A stretch of 64,000 nt of DNA from Mikania micrantha (lineage: Eukaryota > Streptophyta > Magnoliopsida > Asterales > Asteraceae), in contig CM018680.1 of assembly GCA_009363875.1 (NCBI GenBank), forward strand, positions 120,167,027 to 120,231,026, read 5' to 3'. Shown piece after piece: positions 22,970-34,617 of this stretch (positions are counted from its first letter, which is position 1; each line of letters starts with the position of its first letter). Below the pieces are notes generated by a model that saw nothing but the letters and a program-made list of their open reading frames with translations, was not told the DNA's origin and did no database searches. The position numbers were made by a program, and so were the translations under genes.

Positions 22970-24157
22970 GCCATAACCAACGGTACGAGAATCGAAACTA
23001 ATAATACATTTACCATTTCCAAATGTAACAACATATCCATCACGATCAAGTTTTGGACAAGAAATTAAGTTTCTAGTAATAGTTGGTACATATAATGTTT
23101 CAGATAAATTTAGAATGAAGCATCATTCTAGAACTAATGAAATAGTCCCTATTGCTTCAACTTCAGCTTCTGATCCATTTCCCACTTTAACCGTTTGCTG
23201 GTTTCTTGCCAGCTTCCTTATTGTACGGAATCCCTGTAAAGAATTAGAAATGTGTATAGTGGAACCAGAATTAAACCGCCATGTATTACAAGGAACATTA
23301 ACATTAAATGATTCATAAATCATTAGGTTTAAGGCAATACCTTTCTTCGCAAGCCATTCTTTAAACTTCGGGCAGTCCCTTTGAATGTGCCCATTTTTAT
23401 GGCAGAAACGACATTTAGGGGTGCCTTTGAATGTGCTAGTACTTGCTCAAAGAGTAGAGAACTTATTGGGTTTTGACTTATCTCCCTGTTGACCCTTATT
23501 TTTAAATAAGCCCTTTTTCTTGTTGGGATTAGAAGTAGTTAAGTGAGCAACATTAGGCTTCTCAAGTTTTAAGCGTTCTTCTTCCTGAACGCACATGACA
23601 ATCAGCTCGCTCATCTTCCATTTCTCCTTCTGAGTGTTATAGTTGATATTGAAAAGATCAAACTGAGAAGGAAGAGATGTCATTATGAAGTGAACCAGAA
23701 ATCCTTCACTGATTTCCATGTCTAAAGTTTTTAATTGATTAGCCATGTCATTCATCATCATGATGTGCTCATGCACACCACCAGTCCCACTGTACTTGGT
23801 TGTAAGCATTCTGAGGATTAAGATACTAGCATTAGTTTTTGAAGTACCTTTGAATTGCTCCTCAACCAAGTCTAAGTAAACCTTTGCATTTTCAGAATTT
23901 GGGATGGATCCTCTGATGGTAGGAGAGATAGAATTCTTGATCACCATAAGTGACATTCTATTAGAACGCTCCCACTGATCATGAACTTTCTTTTGTTCAA
24001 CCGTAAAATCAGTGTCAAGAGGAGGTGGAGCATCATTTCTTAGTGAATAATCAAGGTCCATAAATCTCAAGGTTAACTTAACTTGTTCCAACCAAGTACT
24101 AAAGTTATTCCCATTTAAAGGTTCGATTCCGTGCAAGTAACCGGAACCTGCTCTTAA
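22970..24157 (-). pseudogene. Ty1/copia gag and start of protease, truncated
   Basis: Reads right to left from the gag start near 24136. PLNGNNFSTWLEQVKLTLRF and KTNASILILRMLTTKYSGTG are the copia gag domain (UBN2/retrotran_gag_2). A zinc knuckle CRFCHKNGHIQRDC (CX2CX4HX4C) follows at about 23390, then WRFNSGSTIHISN at about 23260 in the place of the aspartic protease W-x-DSGA/ST-H. The active-site Asp is Asn here. LYVPTITRNLISCPKLDRDG follows, and homology stops near 22970. A stop after the 229-codon gag frame (about 23447) and the loss of integrase, reverse transcriptase and RNase H make this a dead fragment. Confidence 0.85.
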
Positions 24158-25459
24158 GGTAGATGCTGAAGAGGAAAAATTATGCTCAGTTATGACTATA
24201 CAGAATTATAATTTGGATACATATATAAAGCATGTCAGATATAAAATAAAACCTATTACTAACACCAAATAATAGGTAAGAATACACATCAAGATCAATT
24301 GTCAACATCCCGTTAGTTCAGTTAACAATTGAACTTAAAATGTTATGTTAAATAATTTATTAAACATACTTATTGCAAAATATCGTTGGATAAGATGTAA
24401 TAAATATATTTATTTCCATTATCTAAATTACTAAAACAATTCTCGTTGGGTTCATGAATCAATAATTTAAATAATGTACATTAAGTGACTTAGAATTAAT
24501 GCTTATATTGACTCAAATAGTTTCCCGTTGGTTCCGCCATTCAACTCATTAAAGCATAAGTCATATTTTGCACGATAAATAATTTAGTAGGCAATATTCA
24601 TATAACACATCAAATGATGTCAATCATTATGTGTTTGCAAACTACTTTTGATGCACATTATTTCAAACAAATAATATACAGAGATTCTTAAAAATTTAAA
24701 TTTCATATATAGCTCTTAATCAAAACCCTACATCAATTTCTGTTGAGGCCAAATAAACATTGAATATCTTAATTAAAGTTTTACTTGATGGATTAAATAA
24801 TGAAGAAACTTTCTTTAATTTATTTTGTTTACAAATGAATAAACTCAGTGGATAAAATTAAAGAATCTCTTGGGTATAGTTTATTCCAATGCTATGAATC
24901 AGAGTAGCGTTTCAAATTCTTTGTTTATTCATGGAACATAATTTCCTTGTTTGAAAATATTGATTTCAAATTAATTGTATAAAAAAATGAAACTCAATTA
25001 TTAAATTATATTGATCAATAGATTCACGACTATAATTTAGTTCATCAATTCTGGTTTCATGTTCATGACACCATTTTTAGACGAAAGATTACAAATTTTT
25101 AGTTGGACCCAATTATGTCAACAATCAGAATCATATAATTGATCATTGATGCAAGAATCACATATATTTATTGTTTTGAAACAGATTATGTGATTCACAC
25201 GTAAGGCACATGTCAGACGATCCAAATTAGGAGACCCATGTGGTTTTGATCAATTCAATGAATTGATTTATTTAACCGAGAACTTGATTAAAATAAAAGA
25301 ATGGATAAGCATGATATTAAAATGGGACCATATTCAGAATGCAAAATGAAAACATTCGTTCGTCACCACGATAATGAAACCATTCATAAATTACAGTAGT
25401 GTGATTTTAATTTTCTTGTTATTAAACGGTAACAAAAACTGATTAAAATTGCAAATCAT
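24158..25459 (-). other. Leader region of the minus-strand copia fragment
   Basis: Non-coding DNA between the copia primer site and its gag. It contains loosely repeated motifs (CCCGTTAGTTCAG, CTCGTTGGGTTCATG, TTCCCGTTGGTTCC) and no other open frame. A leader of about 1.3 kb is long for copia and may include later insertions that I could not delimit. Confidence 0.55.
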
Positions 25460-25472
25460 GGCTCTGATGCCA
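25460..25472 (-). promoter_or_regulatory. Primer binding site (tRNA-iMet type) of the copia fragment
   Basis: GGCTCTGATGCCA on the plus strand is TGGCATCAGAGCC on the minus strand, one base from the usual plant initiator-Met primer site TGGTATCAGAGCC. It lies two bases inside the adjoining LTR, which fixes the orientation and the LTR border. Confidence 0.85.
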
Positions 25473-25474
25473 CA

Positions 25475-25880
25475 TGTGGAATCAATCATCCACATATGAT
25501 CATTATACAAGTCCCAATTAATCTAACATCATGAAATTAGGGTTAGAAATACTTACTTGTAGAAGATGAGTCAATCTTGTTTGTAGAAGAAGATGCCATG
25601 ATGATCTTGATTAAGAATCTTGTTTTGCCAATTATGATGGATTTAGAAATCTCAAGTTTGGTGTTTTCTCTGATGATGAAGATAGCGCAGAGAGTGAGGA
25701 TACGTATGAATGAATACGTATATATCAAATTAGGGCAAAACTGATTCATTAAATCAATAACCACCATTTTACATATGAGCCCCTTAAGATATTAACTTCC
25801 ATCAAATTAGGTATCTTAAGTTGAGGGATCATATTTGTCAAATGGTTAAAAGACATTTAATGAATTTCTAACATATAGAA
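25475..25880 (-). mobile_element. 5' LTR of the minus-strand copia fragment
   Basis: Starts TGTGGAATCAATC next to the primer site. The far border is uncertain; I place it near ATTTCTAACA at about 25880 from the TG...CA rule and the change in sequence character. The partner LTR is missing because the element is truncated at about 22970, so no target duplication can be checked. Confidence 0.5.
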
Positions 25881-26241
25881 CTAGCGTATTAAGTCGAGTC
25901 AAGCTAAATTTGTAAGTATCAAGTCAGCGAATAATGGAAGAACCAGAATTATTTGACTAGAGCGCTATCATAAGCTTTTTTTTCCTCTACCAACTATAAT
26001 CGAGTCGAAATCGGTATTAAATATAAAGGTTTGATCAAGCTCGAGATACTATCAACTTGAGCTTACGTCTATAGTTTTTATATGAACATAAACGATAATA
26101 TATCCAACTGTTAAGTGTTAAAATAAAAAGAAAACAATAAAATCCCAAAAAAAAAAATGAATTCTAGGAATCTAGGACGCATTACACATTTTCTAATGAT
26201 TTACTAACATGTCCTGAAGGACTTACAGCTCCAAAAATGGT

Positions 26242-26562
26242 TTACATGTACTTCAAGACTTTAGCTCCGAAAGCAACACCCAGAAAAGTAGCGATTGCAA
26301 TACCAAAAATACCAGCAATAATTGCAGGAACCACCAATGAACTCCATCCTTTGGCTGTTGCCATTCCACAAGCTGTTGTTGGTCCTCCGACATTTGCATT
26401 TGATGCCAACAACAATAGCCTCAGTTCAAATCCAAGTACCTTTCCTAAGCCTAATATAACTGCTAGATGAACTGCCAGCTGCACCAGAGCAAATAAGAAT
26501 ATGCTAGGTATTGTGTTTATCACATTCCACAAATTTCCACTTGCACCAACAGAGAAAAATGC
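26242..26562 (-). pseudogene. Isolated last exon of a second DUF819 paralogue
   Basis: An intact 321-nt exon with a TTTTCAG acceptor at 26563-26569, in phase 0 exactly like exon 6 of the gene at 14381. It encodes AFFSVGASGNLWNVINTIPS, ASNANVGGPTTACGMATAKG and the C-terminus AFGAKVLKYM with a stop. It is roughly two-thirds identical in protein to the other paralogue, with every signature residue kept and no damage. The preceding exons would lie to the right, but nothing resembling them occurs in the remaining 37 kb. It may be a partial duplicate, or the 3' end of a gene separated from its body by transposon insertions or an assembly error. I label it a gene fragment, but it could be part of a working gene. 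Confidence 0.75.
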
Positions 26563-27764
26563 CTGAAAATTACTCCATTTCAGTTGTATTTTACATCTAA
26601 TGGCTCACACTTACAACATCAATTAAAAAATTGTTGAACGGATCAAATTTCCCCCAAGTGTATTATATGCTTACAATATCCTAAATATATATGGTTTTTG
26701 TTTTATTATATTAGATTGTTATCTTAAAAATATACCTTTTCAATCGTCTTTCACATATCATTTATTTATAACATTTTAAATAGAATGTGAAAAAAAGTCT
26801 GTTAGCCCACTGACCCATTTTGATCTGCATTCAAGAAGATTCATTTCAATAGGATCCTGTTTTTAATTTGTCACCCAACCTGCCCATGTTTGAACCACGT
26901 ATCGGTTTAATGCAATTGGTACCAAATATTTTGTTTGTGCTTATGGATTCTTAGAAGTACACTTTTCAAGTTTGCATACGAGGTTTTATGAAGAAACAGT
27001 CAATTTATGCAGATTATACTGACAGCATATCGGCCCGGTGCATAGGACACTCCTTGTAAATTGTAATGCCAGGGAACTATTTTATTAAGAGGCATGATCT
27101 CAACCAGTAAGATGCTTATGTATTTGATTGAAAAAAAAATACCTTTTAATGATTCTGAATGGTTCAGCATTAAATAAATCCGAATGAGAAAAAGGAGAAC
27201 AAACCCCCTTGGTACCCTCATTTCCCCATTTTCAATCGTTCACCCTCTCTCAGACCTCTTGACTCCCTATCAAAAAAACCCTAGAAGTTCACATTTGTCA
27301 ATTCCTTCTTCAGGGAACACCATCTTTTCGACGAACACCATCTTCTCCGACAGACACAATCTTCTTCGACGGACACAATCTTCTCCGGCGAACCATCTTC
27401 TTCGTCTGCTCGATCAGCTGCTATTTATGTCACATGTTTGGCGAAAACGATCTTCTCTAGCAAATCATCTTCTCCGACGAACCCTCTTATCCATCTGTTC
27501 GATTAGATACTATTTTATTTTTGTTGGATGGTTGATATATGTTGAAGGATTGGTGATATATGTTGGATTTTTTTTTTCTTGAATTGGATCATAGATGTTA
27601 AACTACCGCATTTATTTTTTGTTTTATTGAAACATGAGTTTGCTTTTATTTATAGATTTAGATTTGTTTGTATATCGAGAATTTTGAATTGTTCATAGAA
27701 ATTTTTGAATCGTTTATTTATTTATTTAAAATTTTAATTCTTCTCCTCTTTCTTCTAATAATTT
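26563..27764. other. Non-coding DNA right of the orphan DUF819 exon
   Basis: Begins as intron-like sequence next to the exon. Holds an element remnant (GATTCTGAATGGTTCAGC near 27150). At 27300-27500 there is a run of imperfect repeats of CTTCTCCGACGAACACCATC, which reads like a 5' UTR but leads into no gene. Confidence 0.5.
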
Positions 27765-27782
27765 TATATATATATATATATA

Positions 27783-28214
27783 GGGGATGGTTCCTTTGTT
27801 AACCCTTCCTTATTGCGATAACCGCATAACCCTAGCACTTTTTGAGTTTTTTGCCCGAATCTTTTTTTCTTTTTTTTCATGTTCTTTATTATACATAAAT
27901 AGGAGGGTTTCGTTCTTGAGTTTTTGCTAATTCATCACCGTTTAGAAGTTATTTACAACCGTAAGTAAGTGTAACGACTTACAGTTACTTACATCAGATA
28001 CGTGCTGTAAGTAACCGTAAGTCGTCACACTTACTTACGGTTGTAAATAACTTCTAAACGGTGATGAATTAGCAAAAACTCAAGAACGAAACCCCTCCTA
28101 TTTATGTATAATAAAGATCATGAAAAAAAAGAAAAAAAGATTCGGGCAAAAAACGCAAAAAATGCTAGGGTTATGCGGTTATCGCAATAAGGAAGGGTTA
28201 ACATTTGATCCTTC

Positions 28215-28217
<3 letters not shown>
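27783..28217. mobile_element. TA-flanked foldback element 1, 435 bp
   Basis: Left end GGGGATGGTTCC and right end GATCCTTCCCC are inverted. The arms of about 200 bp (TTAACCCTTCCTTATTGCGA, TAACCGCATAACCCTAGCA, TTGCTAATTCATCACCG) mirror each other almost exactly. A short unique loop lies near 27990. TA microsatellite lies directly on both sides. No coding sequence. The family is shared with elements at 54606 and 54868. Confidence 0.88.

Positions 28218-28281
<64 letters not shown>
28218..28281. repeat. (TA)n microsatellite, about 64 bp
   Basis: An uninterrupted TA run separating foldback element 1 from foldback element 2. Confidence 0.97.
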
Positions 28282-28284
<3 letters not shown>

Positions 28285-30058
28285 TGGGGTTATTGTACAA
28301 AATACTATTTTTGTAAAAAGTGTGAGAAATAATCTGAGCCATGGATGTGCTATGATCAAGGGTTGGAAATCAAAAATGAGCAAACTGATCTTTAATATGT
28401 GTTTATAAGGGTAAATTAGGGATTTAGGTTATTTTGAATTCCTGATAACACGCTGATTAGATAAAAATGGGATTCAGTTACTCCATTTAACTTTCAATCG
28501 AAATTCTGGCTTCTTCAACAAGTGCAATTACTCCAAAATCAACACAAGTAATCGAACTCCATTGTTGTTTCGATGAAAGCAGGTACGATTGTAGCTTTTT
28601 ATCCATGCAATTTCTGAAATCACGATGTGCTAGTAAGTTTAATAATCTCATTTGAATGACCAAATCCCTTTGATTTTGCTAGTTATGGCTGACGATGAAA
28701 CACTCAAAAAAGTCGTATGTCGGAAGAACCCTAGAAATGGTGATAACAACACATAATAGCACAATAAAAGTTATCAATTCATAACAACACCTATTTAAGA
28801 GCATATATTAACACATAAAAAATATCCATACCTAACATTTTTAAATAACAACACATCCTAGCACAATAAATTAATTAATTTTTTTTGTTAAACAGTATTG
28901 TTATGCAACACATTGAGTTGTTATGTGTTGATATTGTGTGTGTTTTAAAAACAACGCATGTCAGATGATTAATTTAAACATGATTTCTCATATCATCACA
29001 TACCAATACATACCATCACATATCATGTCAATGCCTGCGAAATTTTTTACTAAAAAGAATTCGTATTTGTCAGTTAATGGAAATTACCCACTTTCCTTGT
29101 TTATATTAATTATAAGGAGTAGGTTCATGTACAAAATGGAATTTTTGTAAAAATGGTAGGAACCAATTAAATGTTGACATTTGGCATTATGGTTAATTAA
29201 TAGAGAATGGTAGTTCAGGAAATTTAATATTAATTGATTTTTAAATTTCCATTAAACAAGGAAAGTGGGTATTTTCCATTAACTGACAAATACGAATTCT
29301 TTTTAGCAAAAAACTTCGCAGGCATTGACATGATATGTGATGGTATGTATTGGTATATGATGATATGAGAAGTCATGTTTAAATTAATCATCTGACATGT
29401 GTTGTTTTTAAAACACACACAGTAACAACACATAACAACACAATGTGTTGCATAGTAATACTGTTATAACATCATAACAGCACAATGTCTCACATAATGT
29501 GTACAAAAAGACAACAACACACTATATTATTCAATAATAGCACATACTAACACATAATAGCACATCCCTTAAATTTCAAAATTTTTACCCCCTTCTTCAT
29601 CGCTAAAATAACAGGGTTTGATCATCAGCCATAAATAGCAAAAATCAAAGGGATTTAGTTATCTGATTCACTTAATAGCACATCGCGATTAAAGAAATTG
29701 GATGCATAAAAATGATTCAATCAGTATCTTGGTCGTCGGAATAACAATGCCGGTCGATTGAATGTGTTGATTATGGTAAAATCGCTGATCACCGGTTAGT
29801 CGGAAGAAGGCTTGAAGATCGTATAACCTTAATGATCTTTAATTTCGGCAATTGAATCCATTTCTTTTCGATTTGAGCGAGATATCAGCATATCAAAATT
29901 ACTTAAATCCCTAAATAACTCTTTGGATAACTGTAATCAAGTGATAATTAAAAGGTTTTCCCAAAATTAATTTCTAGCCCTAGATCTTAGCACATCTATG
30001 GTCCAGATTGTTTCTCACACTTTTTACAAAATTAATGTTTTGTACAATAACCTCACCC
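28282..30058. mobile_element. TA-flanked foldback element 2, about 1.78 kb
   Basis: Left end GAGTGGGGTTATTGTACAAA is mirrored by TTTGTACAATAACCTCACCC on the right. AAAGTGTGAGAAA mirrors TTTCTCACACTTT just inside. The centre is a second strong inverted repeat: ATGTCAATGCCTGCGAA at about 29025 against TTCGCAGGCATTGACAT at about 29320, with GAATTCGTATTTGTCAGTTA mirrored as well. Two mirrored open frames of 70 and 67 codons (CQMINLNM...IPSHIMSMPAKFF) arise only from this palindrome. Spaced CAACACAT/AGCACAT motifs fill the arms. Confidence 0.75.
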
Positions 30059-30067
30059 TTAATTATA

Positions 30068-30434
30068 ATATATGTATATTAAAAATAAAAAGGTTTCATA
30101 GTGTTTTTTTTTGTTTTCTAATTTGGCCACCGTAATATTTACCTCTAATCACAGGTGACCCATACCTCCATTCTATATCTTCATCTGAAAAAGAGCTCCC
30201 CCACCATCGGCCTCCACCCCTCCTGGGTATTCGGCTCCCCACCACCATCACCCTCCACCATCTCCTGTAGTCGTCCACCACCCTCCACCGCCTCCTGCAA
30301 GCATATTACCCTCTTTTGTTGCTTCTTGGCGTTGAGTTTTTACGATTGTGGCTCTCCGATCGCTCCCTCTTTTGTTGCTTCCTTGGCGTTGAGCTTTTAC
30401 ATGACGGTGGCTCTCCGATCGTGGCTTTTTACTT
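30068..30434 (+). mobile_element. Helitron 5' fragment, duplicate of 33014-33410
   Basis: TATATTAAAAATAAAAAGG followed by a proline-codon-rich stretch (CTCCACCCCTCCTGGGTATT, CCATCTCCTGTAGTCGTCCA) matches the start of the Helitron at 33013 over its full length. The other copy has two extra internal duplications of about 30-36 bp. The match ends at ACTTG (30434), where a TA tract and the next Helitron begin. Confidence 0.75.
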
Positions 30435-30454
30435 GTTATATATATATATATTTA

Positions 30455-33012
30455 CCTATATATTAAAAAGAGGCTGGCTAATGAACACAGAAGTTTTTAT
30501 ATTTTTACTTTGGCCACCAACATTTACATCATCACTTTCCACAAAATTAAACCCTGCATCCCAAAGCAAAACCCCACACACATCGGCGATTCTCTACAAC
30601 TCCTACAGAAGATGCCACCGGCGATCGAGAAATCAAGCAGGATCCACCACATTATCTGAGTCCAGCAGATGCTCCGCCACTGTCTTGGGCGATCTTCATC
30701 CTCATCTCCTTGGCGGCACACGTAGCGATCTGCGTCGGTAGCAATTTCAGAAGGCTTATCGTGTGACCCACGTACCTAAACCATCCGATCTCTCCAAAGC
30801 TTCTGACATAAGCCGAAGAAGAATACGATTTAAGACAATCGGTCTGTTGATGAATCCATCAGAAGAATCAGAGTTCGAAGAGACCCTTCGGTACTTATCT
30901 TGACCGGAAATCAATATAAGGCCGGTTCGTTAACCTTGATGTTTTCGGAGGTGCTGCCAAACTTGTGTGGTGTCGTTCGAATTGCTTAAGAAGGAATACG
31001 ATGGATGCGACTTGCAAGAACAATGGCTTTTACTGTATCGATTGCTTTGGTATATAAGACCTATAGATATAATCTACAATTTAGACATGCATATGTACCG
31101 CATTATTAGTGGCTGTTGTTCCAAATTGTTTATACCTAATTTCAAATTTTGGTTCAGGTTCAACCAATTTAATGCATTAATTTTTTAGACGCTTCACTTA
31201 GACCACTCCCATTCAGGACTTGAACCTTTGGTTGTTTGTCAAAAATTAAAAAAAAAAAGAAAAATTGATTAAAAACCCACAACCAAGTTGGTCCACCAAC
31301 CATTGGTTGGTCATTATAATATTATTAAACAAGTTTTTTTTATGCCATGTGTATTTTGGTTATTGGTAAATATTATTAGGTTGGGTTGGTTGTGAATGAG
31401 AGTGAAAAAATTAAGTTTGGTTGGTTGTATGTATGAAAGAGAGAGAAATTAATATTTTATGGAATAGTTTTGGTTGGTTGTTTATGAATGGGAGTGGTCT
31501 TATGTTTCTTGGTTGTTTTTTCCCTAATTTTCTGGTTTGTCATTTTCTTTTGATTTCGTTTTCAATTTGACGAACATCAAACTGTTATCATACATCAGTG
31601 TCCATCATCATTCATTGTTGGTTTCGACATCTTCCTTGAGTTTGTTTGAAGAAATAGCAGAGGGGTGGCATTTGCGTTATGCAGGTACACTTTTTTAAGG
31701 TTTCGGATGATTTAATCTTTTTTTGGCTATTATATGGTATATTTAAATTGTTGGTGCTTTATGTTTCCTTTTGGTAAATTAAGCTGCATGTGTTTGTAAT
31801 GGGCTTATGTGTTCACTTTTCCTTTGGATTAAATCAAATGCTTTTGTCACCTTGATATAATTTAAAAAAAAAAAGAAATAGATGTGCCTACTTACCAATT
31901 CTATAGTTAAAGCAGACTCAAATTTACCAGGCGTAAAATTTTAGGAGACCCATGTTGACCTTAACCAAATCATCTATGTAAAATTTTAGTAGACCCAATT
32001 TGGCCTGTAAGTAAAATACCTATTTTTAGTTTTGTCACCCGTTTTCCTAATTTTGACATATGTTTACTCATTTGGTTACACTTACAATTAGACTTGAAAA
32101 TTAGACATTCCAGCTAATTTAGTGATTATTTTACATGGTAGTAATATATAGGTTAAGGATTACACTACAAGAGTGGGGACTGATTAAAAACCTGCTGTGC
32201 ACAACATGTTCAACCTGATCAACAAGGATGGCTACACAAAAATAACTATGATATCACCACCATTTCAAGCCATTGAAGGAAAGGTTAGAAAGTTATTCAT
32301 CCTATCCCAAAAAGACACAAGCATTACCAACATCAAATGCACAATCAACAAAGTATTCAACTCAAATTTAGAAAGAGATCTTAAGGTAAATAACTAAACT
32401 TAGCTAAAATTTCTTTTCTAATTTTAGATAACTTTTTGTTGTTCATATTAATCATGTTTAATCATTATTATCTTACAGCAAAATATTTACATATGTGCCA
32501 TAAAAACAAAACTTTGGCTCAAATAACATGTTGGAAACCCCTACCTTGACTACATCGGTAACAATAATAAATTAGGTGCAACAACGTCTCCAACAATAAA
32601 TCAAGCTCACTCTTCATCTCTAGATACATAAAATAACTCATGTGCTCAACATCATTAATTGCAACCTAATATACAAACTGCCATGTGCAGGCAATCCCTT
32701 AGCGAGAACATGGTGACATGCTATCCTGACAAATAAGTTCACACTGTCGTATAAAGCAATGATGAGAATACACAAGGATCATACTTTTGGACTACAGCTC
32801 ATCAAAAAGCAGTCAAAGGTAAGCTTGACAAACCAAACAATGATTTTTCTACATCATAGCAAATTTTTGCAACCATCACATGTAATCAACGATACACAAA
32901 GTCGTCGAAAAAGTACCAACAATCTTTTGTAATTTAATTGTTAAGCCACTTTAGAAACATGCTTATCAAACAACTGTTATAACCGCCGCAACGCGCGGCT
33001 GGATATATCTAG
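30455..33012 (+). mobile_element. Helitron unit 1
   Basis: The 5' end CCTATATATTAAAAAGAGG is close to the TC-TATATATTAAAA consensus of this family. The 3' end is a hairpin region CCGCCGCAACGCGCGG followed 9 bp later by CTAG (33009-33012) and T. The interior (30500-30960, 31560-31700, 32190-32400, 32660-32820) looks like diced exons, including AGGTAAA-type donors, but I recognise no gene. No Rep/helicase sequence, so it is non-autonomous. A MITE is inserted at 31201-31499. Confidence 0.65.
31201..31499. mobile_element. PIF/Harbinger (Tourist-like) MITE, 299 bp
   Basis: Termini GACCACTCCCATTCA and TGAATGGGAGTGGTC are perfect 15-bp inverted repeats. TTA is duplicated on both sides (31198-31200 and 31500-31502). 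Subterminal GGTTGGTTG/CAACCAA motifs occur. The 3-bp TTA target is diagnostic of the PIF/Harbinger superfamily. Confidence 0.92.
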
Positions 33013-33419
33013 TTATATATTAAAAATAGAAAGGATTATGAATAGTGTTTTTTTTTTGTTTTCTAATTTGGCGACCGTACCTCCACCCCATATCTTCATC
33101 GGTAAAAGGGACCCCCCACCACCGGCCTCCACCCCTCCTGGGTATTCGACTCCCCACCACCATCACCCTCTACCATCTCCTGTAGTCGTCCACCACCCTC
33201 CACCGTCTCCTGTAGTCGTCCACCACCCTTCACCGCCTCCTGCAAGCATATTACCCTCTTTTGTTGCTTACTTGGCGTTGAGTTTTTACGACCGTGGCTC
33301 TCCGATCGCGGTTTTTTACTTGACGGTGGTTCTCCGATCGCTCCCTCTTTTGTTGCTTCCTTGGCGTTGAGCTTTTACATGACGGTGGCTCTCCGATCGC
33401 GGCTTTTTACTTGACAGTG

Positions 33420-33518
33420 AGTGATCTCATTCAAGCAATCGTTGAGGACCTTATCATCGGTGATCGTCGCATTGCTCATCTGTTGGAGAGCACGTGAAAT
33501 GCTCCCCGCAACTCTGCC
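33420..33518 (-). pseudogene. SRP54: Captured SRP54 N-terminal fragment
   Basis: The minus strand encodes GSISRALQQMSNATITDD followed by KVLNDCLNEIT, the start of the N domain of the signal recognition particle 54-kDa GTPase. Upstream residues do not match, and the frame soon ends. SRP54 binds signal sequences at the ribosome, but this piece cannot make a protein. Its orientation is opposite to the two other SRP54 pieces in the same Helitron, which points to rearrangement during or after capture. Confidence 0.85.
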
Positions 33519-33964
33519 AACACCATCTTCGATTAATGCGTGTGGTACGATCAACAACAGTCAGTTTGTATGGAAATTGACCCAAAATCTAACATGAATT
33601 TGGGAATTACGGTCACAGATTTAGGGTTTGGAGAAAAAATGGGGTAAGCAAGATATAGCTGGGCATAACAAGCCAAAGATTATCCAGTTAACTGATTTGA
33701 GAATGATTGAATATATAGTTAACTGATTTCTGTTTTGGAAGCCCAATCCGATTGATCGAAATTTATAATTTAGCAAATCTTGTAGAGTTTGTATAGCTTT
33801 AGATAAAATTGCAGTTTCAAACTTCCAAAAAAAAAACAATATATGCTTTCAAGCATCAAAATTTTATATCCTTTCTGGCTGTCAAGAATCAAGTTTAGAA
33901 GAATTTTAAAACTATACAAGTATATAACATAAAGATACGATTAATTGTGGTTATTTGTTAATTG

Positions 33965-34295
33965 CTACTTCACACAAGTTATTGTTATTAAGGTGTTGCT
34001 GCTCCCCTTAAAGTCAAGGGTTCTAGCCCCACAGAAGGCAGATTTGTTTAACAAATTGTTGTGAAAAAAAAGGTAATGCATGTGCGCCCTCAAGGACACA
34101 AGTAAAATTGCACTAATTTTAACGTTATTTTACTATTTTGTGAAAATAACGTTAAAAATGTTGGAATGATTAAGTTCAAACGATAACTTTGAGCCGGGGA
34201 CTGGGAGCAGCCTCTGTATCCCAACTGGGATAGAGGTAAGGTTTGTATATATGTTTCCACCCTACTAAAAAGTGGGAATATACTGAGTAAGTTTG
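33965..34295 (+). mobile_element. SINE-like segment inside the Helitron
   Basis: GGGTTCTAGCCCC at about 34018 resembles a tRNA-type B box. The 3' part (GAGCCGGGGACT, GCAGCCTCTGTATC, AACTGGGATAGAGGTAAGG, TGGGAATATACTG) also occurs at 47400-47610 and ends in a GTTTGTTTG tail. Both traits fit a tRNA-derived SINE of the type found in many eudicots. No target duplication found. Confidence 0.5.
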
Positions 34296-34457
34296 TTTGT
34301 ATAGCAGCAAATTGCTTCTAGAAGGTTTTGTTTCTTCTGTTCACCGATGCTTGCTTAAGTTTCTATGGTTCTTTTCTAAATCAATTGCCAAAATAACTTG
34401 GGTCCTTAATTATCCAACAATTTTTTTGTTTGACAATGATTTGTTCATTTATTTTAG

Positions 34458-34557
34458 GCTATATTTAATAAACTCTGCAAGATATTAGACCCTGGGAAGC
34501 CATCTTTCACACCCAAGAAGAGCTAACCAAGTGTTGTCATGTTTGTGGGTCTACAAG
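34458..34557 (+). pseudogene. SRP54: Captured SRP54 exon (N/G linker), with a stop
   Basis: Acceptor TTTTAG, then AIFNKLCKILDPGKPSFTPK, K, S, an in-frame TAA, and PSVVMFVGLQ, then donor AAG|GTAATT in phase 1. This is the region leading into the GTPase P-loop. The stop shows decay. The next SRP54 exon follows at 39050 only after the copia insertion, so the copia element landed in the captured intron. Confidence 0.88.
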
Positions 34558-34617
34558 GTAATTTGTCTTTAATTATATCTTACTGGTATATTATACTACC
34601 ACTTAAATATATATTAC

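Noticed and set aside
25460..25472. tRNA gene
   Set aside because: Only the primer-site 13-mer is present; no cloverleaf surrounds it. The same holds at 34814 and 60837.
28218..28281. Regular short repeats considered as a CRISPR-like array, together with the 88-bp, 92-bp and 21-bp arrays
   Set aside because: Eukaryotic nuclear context, no spacer structure; they are microsatellite or tandem repeats.
28120..28383. Proteins with alternating Tyr-Ile runs
   Set aside because: Simple translation of the TA microsatellite.
28938..29433. Two similar proteins on opposite strands (CQMINLNM...IPSHIMSMPAKFF)
   Set aside because: The similarity is explained by the inverted repeat at the centre of foldback element 2. 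Neither frame resembles a known protein.
30500..30960. Captured gene fragment in Helitron unit 1
   Set aside because: Looks exon-like, but no frame gave a family I could name; left unnamed.
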